NCBI GenBank assembly: GCA_934725305.1
Contig: CAKVBA010000014.1
Coordinates: 1-58,549, forward strand
Direction: 5' to 3'
DNA length: 58,549 nucleotides
From: an uncultured Parabacteroides sp.
Lineage (GTDB): Bacteria > Bacteroidota > Bacteroidia > Bacteroidales > Tannerellaceae
Part shown: positions 17,027 to 26,670 of the stretch, one piece after another
Position numbering within the stretch: the first letter of the stretch is position 1
How the letters are laid out: each line of letters starts with the position of its first letter
The notes under the pieces: generated by a model
Database searches by the model: none
What the model was told of the DNA's origin: nothing
The model's input: only the letters and a program-made list of their open reading frames with translations
Position numbers and translations under genes: made by a program

Positions 17027-19351
17027 ATGAACAAACTAAGTAAGTACGCACTCACCTTAGTGGTATGTGCCGGACTGTTTTCTTGTTCAGGTGGAACAAC
17101 TCTTCAGGGAGATTATAATGTTGTTCCCCTTCCACAAGAGATTACCATGGGTAACGGACAATCATTCACATTGAACCCATCTGTTACAATCTACTATCCA
17201 CAAGGTAATGAACAAATGGCTAAAAATGCCAACTTCCTCGCCTCTTACATCCAAGAGCTGACAGGCTACACATTACAGACGGCCGAAGGAGACGGAAACA
17301 AAGGCATCAAGCTCGCCTTGGATGAAAACATCACCAACCCCGAAGGTTATAAACTGATTGTCAATGGCGAGGGCATCCAAATCAACGGAGCAACTCCGGC
17401 CGGTGTGTTCTATGGCATCCAGACATTACGCAAGTCTATCCCGGCTCATGCCGAAGGCTCAAATATTGAATTCAAAGAGGCTACCATCAACGACTATCCT
17501 CGCTTTGCCTATCGTGGCATGATGCTTGACGTGGGTCGCCATTTCTTCCCCAAAGACTCTATCAAGGTGTATATCGATATGCTGGCCTTGCACAACGTGA
17601 ACCGTTTCCACTGGCACTTGAGCGAAGACCAGGGATGGCGTATCGAAATCAAGAAATATCCGAAGCTGACCGAGATCGGTTCTAAACGTAGCGAAACCGT
17701 CATCGGACACAACTCAGGTAAGTATGACGGCCAACCCTACGAAGGTTTCTATACTCAAGATGAAATCCGTGACATCATTGCTTATGCTGCTGAACGCCAT
17801 ATCACGATTGTTCCGGAAATCGACCTGCCGGGTCACCTGTTAGCGGCATTGGCCTCTTATCCGGAATTGGGTTGTACTGGCGGTCCGTATGAAGTATGGC
17901 GTCAATGGGGCATCTCCGACGATGTGATCTGTGCCGGCAACGAAGAGTCTATGAAGTTCCTCGAAGATGTGTTGGGCGAAATCATCGACCTGTTCCCCTC
18001 TGAATATATCCACATCGGCGGTGACGAATGTCCAAAGGTGCGCTGGAAGACTTGCCCGAAGTGCCAGGCTCGCATGAAAGCAGAAGGCATCAAAGGCGAC
18101 AACAAACACACGGCCGAAGAGTATCTTCAGAGCTATGTTATCAACCGCATGGAGAAATTTGTAGAAAGCAAAGGTCGCCACATCATTGGTTGGGATGAAA
18201 TATTGGAAGGAGGATTGGCTCCTAACGCTACTGTGATGAGCTGGCGTGGTATGAGCGGCGGTATCGAAGCAGCCAAGCAACAGCACAACGTCATCATGAC
18301 CCCTAACACTTTTGTCTATTTCGACTACTATCAATCTACCGACACAGAAAACGAACCGATTGCTATCGGTGGTTATCTGCCCTTGGAAAAAGTATATGAG
18401 TTTGAACCAACAGCCGGCATTCCGGAAGAGGGACACAAATATGTCATCGGTGCACAGGCCAACTTGTGGACTGAATATATTCCTACCTTTGCGCAGGCTC
18501 AATACATGGTGTTGCCTCGTATAAATGCGTTGGCAGAAACTCAGTGGAGCAACCCGGCACAAAAAGACTATGACAAATTCTTGCCGCGCGTTGAACACAT
18601 GACGCAGATCTACGACAAACTGAACTACAACTATGCAACTCATATCTTTGATGTGAAAGCACAGCTAAAGCCGAACGCAGAAAAGGGTTGTCTGACGGCT
18701 ACATTAAAGAAATTGGGCGAAGGTGATATCTATTATACAACCGACGGAACAGAACCGACTACTGCTTCTGCCAAATATGAAGCTCCGGTTGAAATCTCCG
18801 ACAATGCCGACTTCCGGGCTGTCGTAATCCGTCCGAACGGAAACAAAAGCCGTATCTTTGCTGAACAGATCACCTTCAACAAAGCAACGATGAAGCCGAT
18901 CGAGTTGAAAGAACAGCCCAGCTCTGGATATGTATTCAACGGTGCGCCCACGCTGAACGATGGTATCAAGGGTAATAACAACTACAAGACTGGACGTTGG
19001 CTTGGTTTCCAAGGCAAGAATATCGATGCTGTTATCGACCTGAAAGAGCCTACCTCTTTCAACAAGGTCTCATTCACCAACAATGTCATGAAGGGCGACT
19101 GGATTATGGGTGCTTCTGGCATTAGCGTATTGGTTTCAAACGATGGTAAAGACTTCAAAGAGGTAGCTTCTAAAGAGATTCCTATGATTAAGGAATCGGA
19201 TGAGAATGGTCTTTATCAACACGAAATCACCTTCGACGCACAGGAGGCTCGTTATGTTGAAGTCGTCATCAAAGGCAGCAAATTACCAAGCTGGCATGGT
19301 GGAGCGGGTAATGATGCTTTCATCTTTGTTGATGAGATCTGTATAGATTAA
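17027..19351 (+). CDS. GH20 beta-N-acetylhexosaminidase, lipoprotein
   Basis: A 774-residue exo-hexosaminidase that removes terminal beta-GlcNAc/GalNAc by substrate-assisted catalysis. The lipobox LFSC puts Cys20 at the mature N-terminus. Domains in order are the GH20b N-terminal domain (about 30-155), the catalytic barrel (about 160-520) with the Asp333-Glu334 pair in HIGGDEC, a chitobiase-type C-terminal domain (about 545-625) and an F5/8 discoidin-like carbohydrate module (about 645-774). Likely targets are mucin or N-glycan ends, at the cell surface or in the periplasm. No SusC/SusD pair is beside it, so it is not part of a visible polysaccharide utilisation locus. Confidence 0.95.
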   Translation: MNKLSKYALTLVVCAGLFSCSGGTTLQGDYNVVPLPQEITMGNGQSFTLNPSVTIYYPQGNEQMAKNANFLASYIQELTGYTLQTAEGDGNKGIKLALDENITNPEGYKLIVNGEGIQINGATPAGVFYGIQTLRKSIPAHAEGSNIEFKEATINDYPRFAYRGMMLDVGRHFFPKDSIKVYIDMLALHNVNRFHWHLSEDQGWRIEIKKYPKLTEIGSKRSETVIGHNSGKYDGQPYEGFYTQDEIRDIIAYAAERHITIVPEIDLPGHLLAALASYPELGCTGGPYEVWRQWGISDDVICAGNEESMKFLEDVLGEIIDLFPSEYIHIGGDECPKVRWKTCPKCQARMKAEGIKGDNKHTAEEYLQSYVINRMEKFVESKGRHIIGWDEILEGGLAPNATVMSWRGMSGGIEAAKQQHNVIMTPNTFVYFDYYQSTDTENEPIAIGGYLPLEKVYEFEPTAGIPEEGHKYVIGAQANLWTEYIPTFAQAQYMVLPRINALAETQWSNPAQKDYDKFLPRVEHMTQIYDKLNYNYATHIFDVKAQLKPNAEKGCLTATLKKLGEGDIYYTTDGTEPTTASAKYEAPVEISDNADFRAVVIRPNGNKSRIFAEQITFNKATMKPIELKEQPSSGYVFNGAPTLNDGIKGNNNYKTGRWLGFQGKNIDAVIDLKEPTSFNKVSFTNNVMKGDWIMGASGISVLVSNDGKDFKEVASKEIPMIKESDENGLYQHEITFDAQEARYVEVVIKGSKLPSWHGGAGNDAFIFVDEICID

Positions 19352-19384
19352 TTCATTCGCCCTCTGGGCGATATACTTGGATTA

Positions 19385-19426
19385 AAGGGTCGTTATTCCT
19401 TTTGAGCGGAATAACGACCCTTTTTT
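19385..19426 (+). terminator. Intrinsic terminator after the hexosaminidase gene
   Basis: A perfect 15-bp stem (aagggtcgttattcc at 19385-19399 with ggaataacgaccctt at 19408-19422) with an 8-base loop, running into a T tract. It lies 33 bp after the GH20 stop. Confidence 0.92.
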
Positions 19427-19487
19427 AATGCTCTTTAAACGGCGTTTAAACACCGTTAAGAAACTACTCGATAAGTAACCCCTCCCC

Positions 19488-19548
19488 CTGCTTACTAAGC
19501 AGGCCTTCGACTACTTAGTAAGCAGATCAAGCTCTACTTACTAAGTAA
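19488..19548. repeat. Three 15-bp palindromes spaced exactly 23 bp
   Basis: CTGCTTACTAAGCAG (19488-19502), CTACTTAGTAAGCAG (19511-19525) and CTACTTACTAAGTAA (19534-19548) are near-palindromes on a strict 23-bp period. Half-like sites CGATAAGTAA (19469-19478) and CGATAAGCAG (19562-19571) flank them. The rest of the 345-bp gap between GH20 and the fimbrial operon shows nothing else I can identify. Confidence 0.8.
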
Positions 19549-19696
19549 TTTTCAACCTTTTCGATAAGCAGTTCTTTGTCAAGAAGGCCAAAGCAACTTG
19601 CGCCACACCACACACCTGCAAATAATCCCAATATTAACTGTATTGGTTTATAACCACGGTTGGATCCTTGACGTGGAGATGCAGCCTCTATCCCTA

Positions 19697-22600
19697 TCAA
19701 TATAAGCTAATCTTGCTTGCTACGCTCTTTCCGTCTGCGGTCTGAACGGTCACTACATAAATGCCCGGAGACGATACGGGGATTTCACGATAAAGATCGT
19801 GGGCCTTGATTACCTCTACCAAGGTTCCGTTTATCCGAGTAATCTGTATTCTTTCAATCGGAGCAGAGGATGAACAGACCACTATACGGTTCTGACCTAA
19901 CGTGTAGATAAGCGTACGAGAGGTTTCTATCTCCTCGTTGTGGGTCGGTGTGCCTGCACGCAGATAATACCTTCCGCCCACATTGCCCTTTATCTGAACA
20001 CTTGTACCTTCGCTCAACGGTGTTTCCACACGGCTCACCGCATCATACAAGGCAACATCAGAGAATGATTCCGTTCCGTTAAATGTCAAAGTCACCTCAT
20101 CAGTCGATCCTCCATAAGTGCCAAGTGGAATGCCATACATCTTGTCGGTCTGGTTCACGCTGACCGCCGTCGATCCGGCTACGGTGTAAACCATCGGAAC
20201 ACCCGTCTGGCTGGAATCCAAGAACAGCTCGGCATCCTCGCTCGATTGATAACCGGCAACGGCCTCGGTTGAATAGTGAACAACCGCATGGCTTACTTTT
20301 CCCTCGGCTGAAGCTGTGATTTGCAAAGCGCGTGTCGTAGCTCTGCCTTCATTCTCCTTTCCTAACACCTGCATAGCCGAAGTGAACGTAATCTCTCTGT
20401 CCGTCGGATCATTTATCCGAACAAAGAAAGAGTACAACGGAGGAATTGTAAAGTTAGTGGAACCATCTCCCGTGATTCCTCCTTCTTCGCTATCATCAAT
20501 CACGACAACACCCTGTTTGTCTCCTACTTTATACCAATACTTTTTATCCAACTGATGATTCTCTTTAAAGAACTCTTTCATGTCCAAATGGGCAATAAAT
20601 GGATTGCCTATCAAATAATACTCTGTTTCATTGTTGTTCTCCAACGTGAATGTAATCGGTTTATCCTGAGTTTCCGGAGCAAATTCGGGATGCAGTTCAT
20701 ATAACTGGTCGGAGATCAACAGTCCGGCTTTCTCACTTCTCTCCAAGCTGTCACTTCCCATATGATCACCCGGCTTTGTAAGATAGGCATACTTGACATC
20801 CTCTTTCGGCAATCGTATCAATGCCTTTTGGGAAGTATCTTTCACATCCTGCACCTTCAACGAGAAGCCTTGAGTGGGCTTGTATTCGTCAATCGTCTTG
20901 TTAATGACACTGCTCCAATTTCCCTTCACGGCCATCGTTTTAGGCACGAGTTGTGTACCCGGACTAACCATCATAACGGCGGACTGACTCCAGGCACGCT
21001 GATAGACTGATGGCTGATACCTGTTGTTTATCTTCTCATCGAAGTGGATCGGTTGGAAATACTCAGCAGTTTCCCTTCCGGTTGCCTGCTTCGTATAGAA
21101 ATCTCCGGAAAAGACATCATTCAATGGAGTGGACAACAGATGCCAGTTTCCTGTCTCTATTTCATAATCCACCCAAGCCTTCTTATAAGCCAAGTACTCG
21201 GCATGTACAACCTCAGCTTCCGGCTCGATATGGATTTGCTCACACAAATTGGCACGGAAACGTTCCGTTATATATCCCGATTTTTTAGGATTTTCAAATG
21301 TCATCAACTCATATTCAATATCGGTTGTACGCGGAGCAATATAATTCGGCTTGCCATCGTCCCACCAGAAATTCTCAGAATGACCTGCTTTGTACAATTC
21401 CACCTGCCTGCCCTTCGGAATAATCACTTTCGAGAAAGACATCGGCGTAAAGGCCCGTCCGGCCATTTCATATGCTGTATTTTCACTATTCGGATAGGTC
21501 TTTCCATTCTCCGGCATATTGAGTCGTTCCCGTGTTGCCCGCAGCCAGTTGTCATCATTGTTCCAATCACCAATGGCATAAGAACCCGTTCCCTTCTGCG
21601 TGTCGTTCCAAACCAAATATTCCGGAACCACAATCATCGTCACGGTAATCTGTCCTTCACAAGCGAGACGGGTAGAACCCGGCGCAGCATCTTTTTTAGC
21701 CTCTTCATAAAAGGCGGTAAATGTATATTCATATCCCTCTTTCGGCTCGAATTTCTTCAACGGGCTCGTTTCTCTCGCAAGTATATTTCCTTCATAATCG
21801 AAATGAACCATCATCTTATCTTCGAACGAAGAACCCGCCACATACGTTTCGGCCTGCAACGCATCCAAATAACCGATAGGGAAGTCAAACTCATGATTAG
21901 CTTCATCGTTAATCAGATGTTTATATTCCGGATCATTCGTTCCCACCAAATAGATATATTTAAACTTGGCATCTTCTGCATAGATAGAATCCACCGGCTG
22001 CATTACACCGTTTTCTTCACTAACAAAAGTCGCACCTCGCAGATTGATTGTCAACCGCTTCGCATCACTGATATCTTTCAACTGCTTATATCCGATACGG
22101 ATATTGGGGTTATGGTCTGCCGGATAAATCAAGCTGTTAAATCCGATGTGCAAGTTCGGAGAGTTGCCTGTAACATTCATCATTACCGGAATATAGTCCC
22201 AACAAACCAAATTAAGTTCATCCGCTGTTATTCCGGACAGAGTAGTTTGTATAGGCATAATAACCATGTGCAATCCCGGATTCACCAAGGTCAAAGTCAG
22301 TTTCTTTTGATGAAGAATCAAACCTGCGTAGTGGCTACTTGTTGGTTTAATATCTACATAATATTTCAATAAATCTCTCTTTGCCTCAGTGAAATCACCT
22401 GCCGCTGGCGTATCATCTGAGATCTTATCCGCATCCGGATAAATATTGCGGAAAGACCTTAGCGCCTCACGTACAGAGACTCCGTATGTCGCATTCATGT
22501 CTCTGAATTCGGCTTCCGTATCGATGTTGGCCGATGTACCAAAGAACCAGTCAAAATAGACCTTTGAGCCATCCAACTCCTTATAACCACCTTTGCCATC

Positions 22601-25195
22601 CGGAATCTTTAAATCCACGGTGAAGTCCAACACCTTTCCGGCACAATAGGTAGTAGAAGGTTCGACAACCTCGCCATTGATACGTACCACATTCAATGAT
22701 TTCACCATAAAGTCGGTCTGAATCGCACAATCTGTACCCCAGTCATTCAAAAAGTCTTTGGCTTCCGCGATGCCATCACCCACCGGAAAAGGATCCGTTA
22801 TCAACAACCAATAGGGACGGTTCGGTATCAACATGGAATAGAAGTCAACGGTCAATGTCTTATTGCCTACCACATCTTCTCCGCCAAAGAAGAAATATTG
22901 ATCACCCTCCTTATTCTTTCGAGCCAATGAAGTTTCATCATTTCCTGCCTGATACGATTTATTCTGGTTAAACGGTGTCTTGAAGTTTAGCCGTTGGAAC
23001 TTGCCAAAGAAATTGGCTTCCGGTTCTACCGCAGATCTATTGAGAGCCTCTTCAACCCGTCCTGAATAATCAGAAATAGTAGTTTCCAACTCCACCATGC
23101 TTTTATGAAACAGCACTGTATCCACAAAACAGAAATCGATACCGTGGTTTCCCTGCTTATTCTCATCAATTCCTAAACGGGAAAGAATACGCGTCCAGTC
23201 CATCGAGAAGTTAACGCGCACCGCATCATCGGTACAGTTCATGGTTAACTGAGTCACCTCTGCCTGAGGCTTCTTCATATAGACCCGTATATCATCCACA
23301 TACATATCACCACCTTGGGTTGAAGCCGACTGATTGTCGATTTGAACGACATACGAATCATAATCGATTTCGGAATGGTTGATAAAGGAGAAATAGAGTT
23401 GCATCCAGTCATTCTTTCCCGATTCTCCCAAATCCAGATAAGAACTCGGAATCTGCCCGGTCTGCTGGCGGTAAATAGGCGTATAGCTCTTTATTCCATT
23501 CTCCTCGCGCACACCCATAATGGTAAACAGCATGGCAGCATTATTCGAGCCCGAACCTCCACGAGCACACTTCACCCATGCCGTTACAAACAGCTCGGAA
23601 CCTCTACATAATTTCTCCTTAAAAGGCACTCTGGCAACCACACCCGGACGGTCGGAGGCATCGATATACATGTGGAAAGAGCTCTTGTTTCCACGGCTGT
23701 TGTAACGGATCGGATCGTTATCACTCGGAACAGGAAACCCGCCAGATCCCCATCCTCCGGGACATTCCACATACGCATTGGTCAATGCATAATATCCCCA
23801 TTCCGGGAAATCACCACCCCCATTCGGGAAGTCTTTTCCATAACTTCCGTCATAAAAGCCATACGAACAAGCCTCCCAGTTTCGGGGGAAAGGATAGTAT
23901 TTCGGATTGCCATACACTAAGTTGGCGACATTCTTATCATAGTCGAAGTTTCGCTCCGTCAGTAATTCAAAATTAGCTTTCAAGTATTCCGGTGTACGGT
24001 AATAATTGTCCTTTCCAACTTGCTGATTGGCCTTTACCTCGGTTTGGGTCAGCAAATTTCCCTCCTCTTTGAAGGTCAACTTAAAACGGGCAATATTATA
24101 CCTTTTCCCATTAATTATCTTATAGACAACAATAGATGCCTTTGCATTATTTGCCACCCTGTTTCCTGCCGGGTAATTAAACGGTATTATCGATTTATCC
24201 CCGGAAATGGTATTATTCTCCAAATAGATACCTGCCGTATTACCCTCAATAGAGACACTCAGCGTTTCTGTATCATACGCTTTTTCCACTCCGGGAATGG
24301 CATATCCTCTTGCATCCTTTGTCAATGCAACCAAGTCTTTAGTATAATTCGCCCTACGCTGTGCCGGGTAGGTTATTTCCATCTCTTCGAAATAGGCATT
24401 GGTCGCTTCGTTGGAGCTTATCAACGTACCGTCTGCAATCCCCTGTTTCCATCTCTTGACATAACTCACATCTTCATTGTCATCTACGTTACAGATATAG
24501 TAGATTATGCGATGAGAGAGCGTCGGTTCCCAAAAACCACCATACAGAAAAGAAGAGTTATGAGAAGTTTGCTTGTTATACGTTTCTGTATAGTCGTTAT
24601 AGCCGGAGACATCACACGCTACCAAATAATATTTATTATCCAAATTCGGGTCTGTATTTCCGGGGAACATACTTGCAAACTCAGCCTTGGTTGGATAATA
24701 AAAGTACATATTATCCAATACTCTATTAGAGTTTGTTCCTGTTAAGGGTGAACCGACATAACCGTTTTTAAAACGAAAACCATATGTTGTTGCCGGCATC
24801 AACAGATCATCATAATTCCAATTGTTCACTTTGCGAACCGTTTTAAACGTTGATAACCTTCGGATATCGTACCAACGCTGATATGTCTGGATACTATACT
24901 CTCCACCAAGTTTGTCAGGCAAACTCAAGGGAATTTGCGTCCCGGCATGAACATATAAGGTATCGACACTGGTATGCGCTCCCTGCACCTTGCCATCGGC
25001 AATCTCCCAAAACTCAACGCCGTCGAATCTGTCTGCTGCGCTTATGTGAAACTCATTTTGCAAATCGTGCCATTTGGCCGCTTTGGTCCGTATTGAATAG
25101 CTTTCATAAGTATCATAATACCATCCTCTTTGCCCCCAACTCTTTTGCAAGGGGAAAAGCAACAACACCCATATAATAACAAAGAGATTCCTCAT
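19697..25195 (-). CDS. Giant surface protein at the end of the fimbrial operon, with T9SS-like C-terminal domain
   Basis: A 1832-residue protein with a Sec signal peptide (MRNLFVIIWVLLLFPLQKSWGQ). The mature part is beta-rich with many aromatic residues and no clear repeat unit. The last 75 residues (TLGQNRIVVCSSSAPIERI ... SSPGIYVVTVQTADGKSV ... ISLY) look like a type A type IX secretion sorting domain: a GIYVVTV strand, then a short strand and a basic end. It lies 16 bp behind the tip-lipoprotein gene as the last operon gene. In the P. gingivalis mfa cluster the last gene, mfa5, is also a very large T9SS-exported protein that decorates the fimbria. I infer a similar adhesin role here. No von Willebrand domain was recognised. 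Confidence 0.65.
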   Translation of the reverse strand: MRNLFVIIWVLLLFPLQKSWGQRGWYYDTYESYSIRTKAAKWHDLQNEFHISAADRFDGVEFWEIADGKVQGAHTSVDTLYVHAGTQIPLSLPDKLGGEYSIQTYQRWYDIRRLSTFKTVRKVNNWNYDDLLMPATTYGFRFKNGYVGSPLTGTNSNRVLDNMYFYYPTKAEFASMFPGNTDPNLDNKYYLVACDVSGYNDYTETYNKQTSHNSSFLYGGFWEPTLSHRIIYYICNVDDNEDVSYVKRWKQGIADGTLISSNEATNAYFEEMEITYPAQRRANYTKDLVALTKDARGYAIPGVEKAYDTETLSVSIEGNTAGIYLENNTISGDKSIIPFNYPAGNRVANNAKASIVVYKIINGKRYNIARFKLTFKEEGNLLTQTEVKANQQVGKDNYYRTPEYLKANFELLTERNFDYDKNVANLVYGNPKYYPFPRNWEACSYGFYDGSYGKDFPNGGGDFPEWGYYALTNAYVECPGGWGSGGFPVPSDNDPIRYNSRGNKSSFHMYIDASDRPGVVARVPFKEKLCRGSELFVTAWVKCARGGSGSNNAAMLFTIMGVREENGIKSYTPIYRQQTGQIPSSYLDLGESGKNDWMQLYFSFINHSEIDYDSYVVQIDNQSASTQGGDMYVDDIRVYMKKPQAEVTQLTMNCTDDAVRVNFSMDWTRILSRLGIDENKQGNHGIDFCFVDTVLFHKSMVELETTISDYSGRVEEALNRSAVEPEANFFGKFQRLNFKTPFNQNKSYQAGNDETSLARKNKEGDQYFFFGGEDVVGNKTLTVDFYSMLIPNRPYWLLITDPFPVGDGIAEAKDFLNDWGTDCAIQTDFMVKSLNVVRINGEVVEPSTTYCAGKVLDFTVDLKIPDGKGGYKELDGSKVYFDWFFGTSANIDTEAEFRDMNATYGVSVREALRSFRNIYPDADKISDDTPAAGDFTEAKRDLLKYYVDIKPTSSHYAGLILHQKKLTLTLVNPGLHMVIMPIQTTLSGITADELNLVCWDYIPVMMNVTGNSPNLHIGFNSLIYPADHNPNIRIGYKQLKDISDAKRLTINLRGATFVSEENGVMQPVDSIYAEDAKFKYIYLVGTNDPEYKHLINDEANHEFDFPIGYLDALQAETYVAGSSFEDKMMVHFDYEGNILARETSPLKKFEPKEGYEYTFTAFYEEAKKDAAPGSTRLACEGQITVTMIVVPEYLVWNDTQKGTGSYAIGDWNNDDNWLRATRERLNMPENGKTYPNSENTAYEMAGRAFTPMSFSKVIIPKGRQVELYKAGHSENFWWDDGKPNYIAPRTTDIEYELMTFENPKKSGYITERFRANLCEQIHIEPEAEVVHAEYLAYKKAWVDYEIETGNWHLLSTPLNDVFSGDFYTKQATGRETAEYFQPIHFDEKINNRYQPSVYQRAWSQSAVMMVSPGTQLVPKTMAVKGNWSSVINKTIDEYKPTQGFSLKVQDVKDTSQKALIRLPKEDVKYAYLTKPGDHMGSDSLERSEKAGLLISDQLYELHPEFAPETQDKPITFTLENNNETEYYLIGNPFIAHLDMKEFFKENHQLDKKYWYKVGDKQGVVVIDDSEEGGITGDGSTNFTIPPLYSFFVRINDPTDREITFTSAMQVLGKENEGRATTRALQITASAEGKVSHAVVHYSTEAVAGYQSSEDAELFLDSSQTGVPMVYTVAGSTAVSVNQTDKMYGIPLGTYGGSTDEVTLTFNGTESFSDVALYDAVSRVETPLSEGTSVQIKGNVGGRYYLRAGTPTHNEEIETSRTLIYTLGQNRIVVCSSSAPIERIQITRINGTLVEVIKAHDLYREIPVSSPGIYVVTVQTADGKSVASKISLY

Positions 25196-25211
25196 ATCTT
25201 ATTCTCCTTTC

Positions 25212-26651
25212 TTACTTATTTCTCATTAAACTAACCGGTTCATACCATACAGGCTTCTCGCCCCAATTCAAAGCAGCAGACGGATAGGCTGTATCCCAAT
25301 CCTGCAACGGAACTGTCACTATGGTCAAAGAGGCATTATTGATTGGCTGCGGTTCCAACACATCAAAGAGCAATAGAATTGTCTTTCCCGGCATGGAAGT
25401 CAGATGCGCTTCAAACGTTGCTGCGCCCTGTGCACTTTCGATGGTAATAAAGGATTTAGAGGCATCCAAATCCGAGACGCTCCAATTCCATTTTGTCACC
25501 GGCTCCGTCTTCGTGGTTGCTCCATTATCATCTTGAGTAAGGAACTCTCCTTTGACAGAGAAATAGCATCCTTCCGGCAACTTGAACAGATAATTTTCAG
25601 TCAATGTATTATTACCCAAATGTACCAACGTAGGATATCCGCCTATCGGCGCAACAGAGGCTTCGACTGTCAACTTTAATGTGGATTGCATCAAGTGAAG
25701 AGAAACCGGCAACACCTGATTCCTTCCCAAAGAGGAGAGACTTAATACGCCTGTAAAGTCCGTACCGTTAATCGTCAATGTCACCTCGAAGGGTTTCGTT
25801 CCGGTTGTCTCATTTACATAAAACTCCACAATTTCTGATACCGTGTTGTTCGTCACCGTTACAGCGGGTGTAATATCTACCGAAATGGAGGATTCAACCG
25901 GAGCAGCAGAAGCGGCCGCCCCTTTAAACAAAGCGACTTCGTTGGCAAAGCTCTTCATACTCAACTTGGTAATCACGGCATCCCTTCCACGGTTGTTGGT
26001 CAACTGCATCTTCACCTTGGCCACCAGACGGACCAAAGAGAGCGTGATGCGCTGTCCGTCAACGGAGACATTCACCTCTTGCTTCACACTCATCGGGATA
26101 AAAGCCGTTTTCTGCTTTATGCCTTCATATAGACCGTTCTTCGGGTTTTCTATGACATAGGTAGATAATTCCTCCGGCAACGTCTTGCCCTCGTTGAAAG
26201 CCTCGCCATTCAGCAGGTCATTCAATGTAGATGACTTGTCTTTGACTTGCGCCTTTTTCATATTGGCAAAGGCATAGAAGGTCTTTTTACCCGGCGCAAG
26301 CGATTCTATGGTCGTTGAGTATTGGGCCAAGTTGCCCTTGGCAGCCTCCGCATCGCCCGTTCCATCAAAATAGATATGCCGTTCTATCTCCTTACTCTCA
26401 TTGACAATCAAGAGGTGGAGCGAATGGATAAATTCTCCCTCCTGGGCATACTCATCTCCGTGGTAAGCTTTCGTTTCCGATATGTTTGCCGCACCTATAA
26501 TCACCGACACCTTCTCTATATTCCCTTTAGGAGGGATAACCGGAGCAGGCACATCCCCATCTGTTATCTCTTTGGTACATGCCATAAGTAAAACCCAAGC
26601 AGATAAGCAGGCAAACAGCTTGATATTTATGATAGGTCGTATCCGTTGCAT
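25212..26651 (-). CDS. Fimbrial tip-like lipoprotein
   Basis: A 479-residue protein started at the ATG at 26651, which has a GGAAAGGAAG ribosome site. A start at 26693 would overlap the previous gene and is less likely. The lipobox is VLLMAC (Cys25). The N-terminal beta domain (VSVIIGAANISETKA, ... FIHSLHLLIVNESKEIERH) and the later ISLSLVRLVAKVKMQLTNN-type strand resemble fimbrillin and tip pilins of the FimA/Mfa superfamily. It lies between a Mfa1-like gene and the giant surface protein, the place of accessory tip proteins such as Mfa3/Mfa4 or FimC-FimE. The exact subtype is not certain. Confidence 0.68.
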   Translation of the reverse strand: MQRIRPIINIKLFACLSAWVLLMACTKEITDGDVPAPVIPPKGNIEKVSVIIGAANISETKAYHGDEYAQEGEFIHSLHLLIVNESKEIERHIYFDGTGDAEAAKGNLAQYSTTIESLAPGKKTFYAFANMKKAQVKDKSSTLNDLLNGEAFNEGKTLPEELSTYVIENPKNGLYEGIKQKTAFIPMSVKQEVNVSVDGQRITLSLVRLVAKVKMQLTNNRGRDAVITKLSMKSFANEVALFKGAAASAAPVESSISVDITPAVTVTNNTVSEIVEFYVNETTGTKPFEVTLTINGTDFTGVLSLSSLGRNQVLPVSLHLMQSTLKLTVEASVAPIGGYPTLVHLGNNTLTENYLFKLPEGCYFSVKGEFLTQDDNGATTKTEPVTKWNWSVSDLDASKSFITIESAQGAATFEAHLTSMPGKTILLLFDVLEPQPINNASLTIVTVPLQDWDTAYPSAALNWGEKPVWYEPVSLMRNK

Positions 26652-26670
26652 ATTATTCTTCCTTTCCCGA

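Noticed and set aside
17027..19351. GH20 gene as part of a polysaccharide utilisation locus
   Set aside because: No SusC/SusD pair or paired regulator is adjacent. The neighbours are an MBL-fold gene, a small lipoprotein and the fimbrial operon.
21044..22372. Plus-strand frame of 442 codons inside the giant surface protein gene
   Set aside because: Antisense shadow. Composition is unlike real proteins and there is no start signal.
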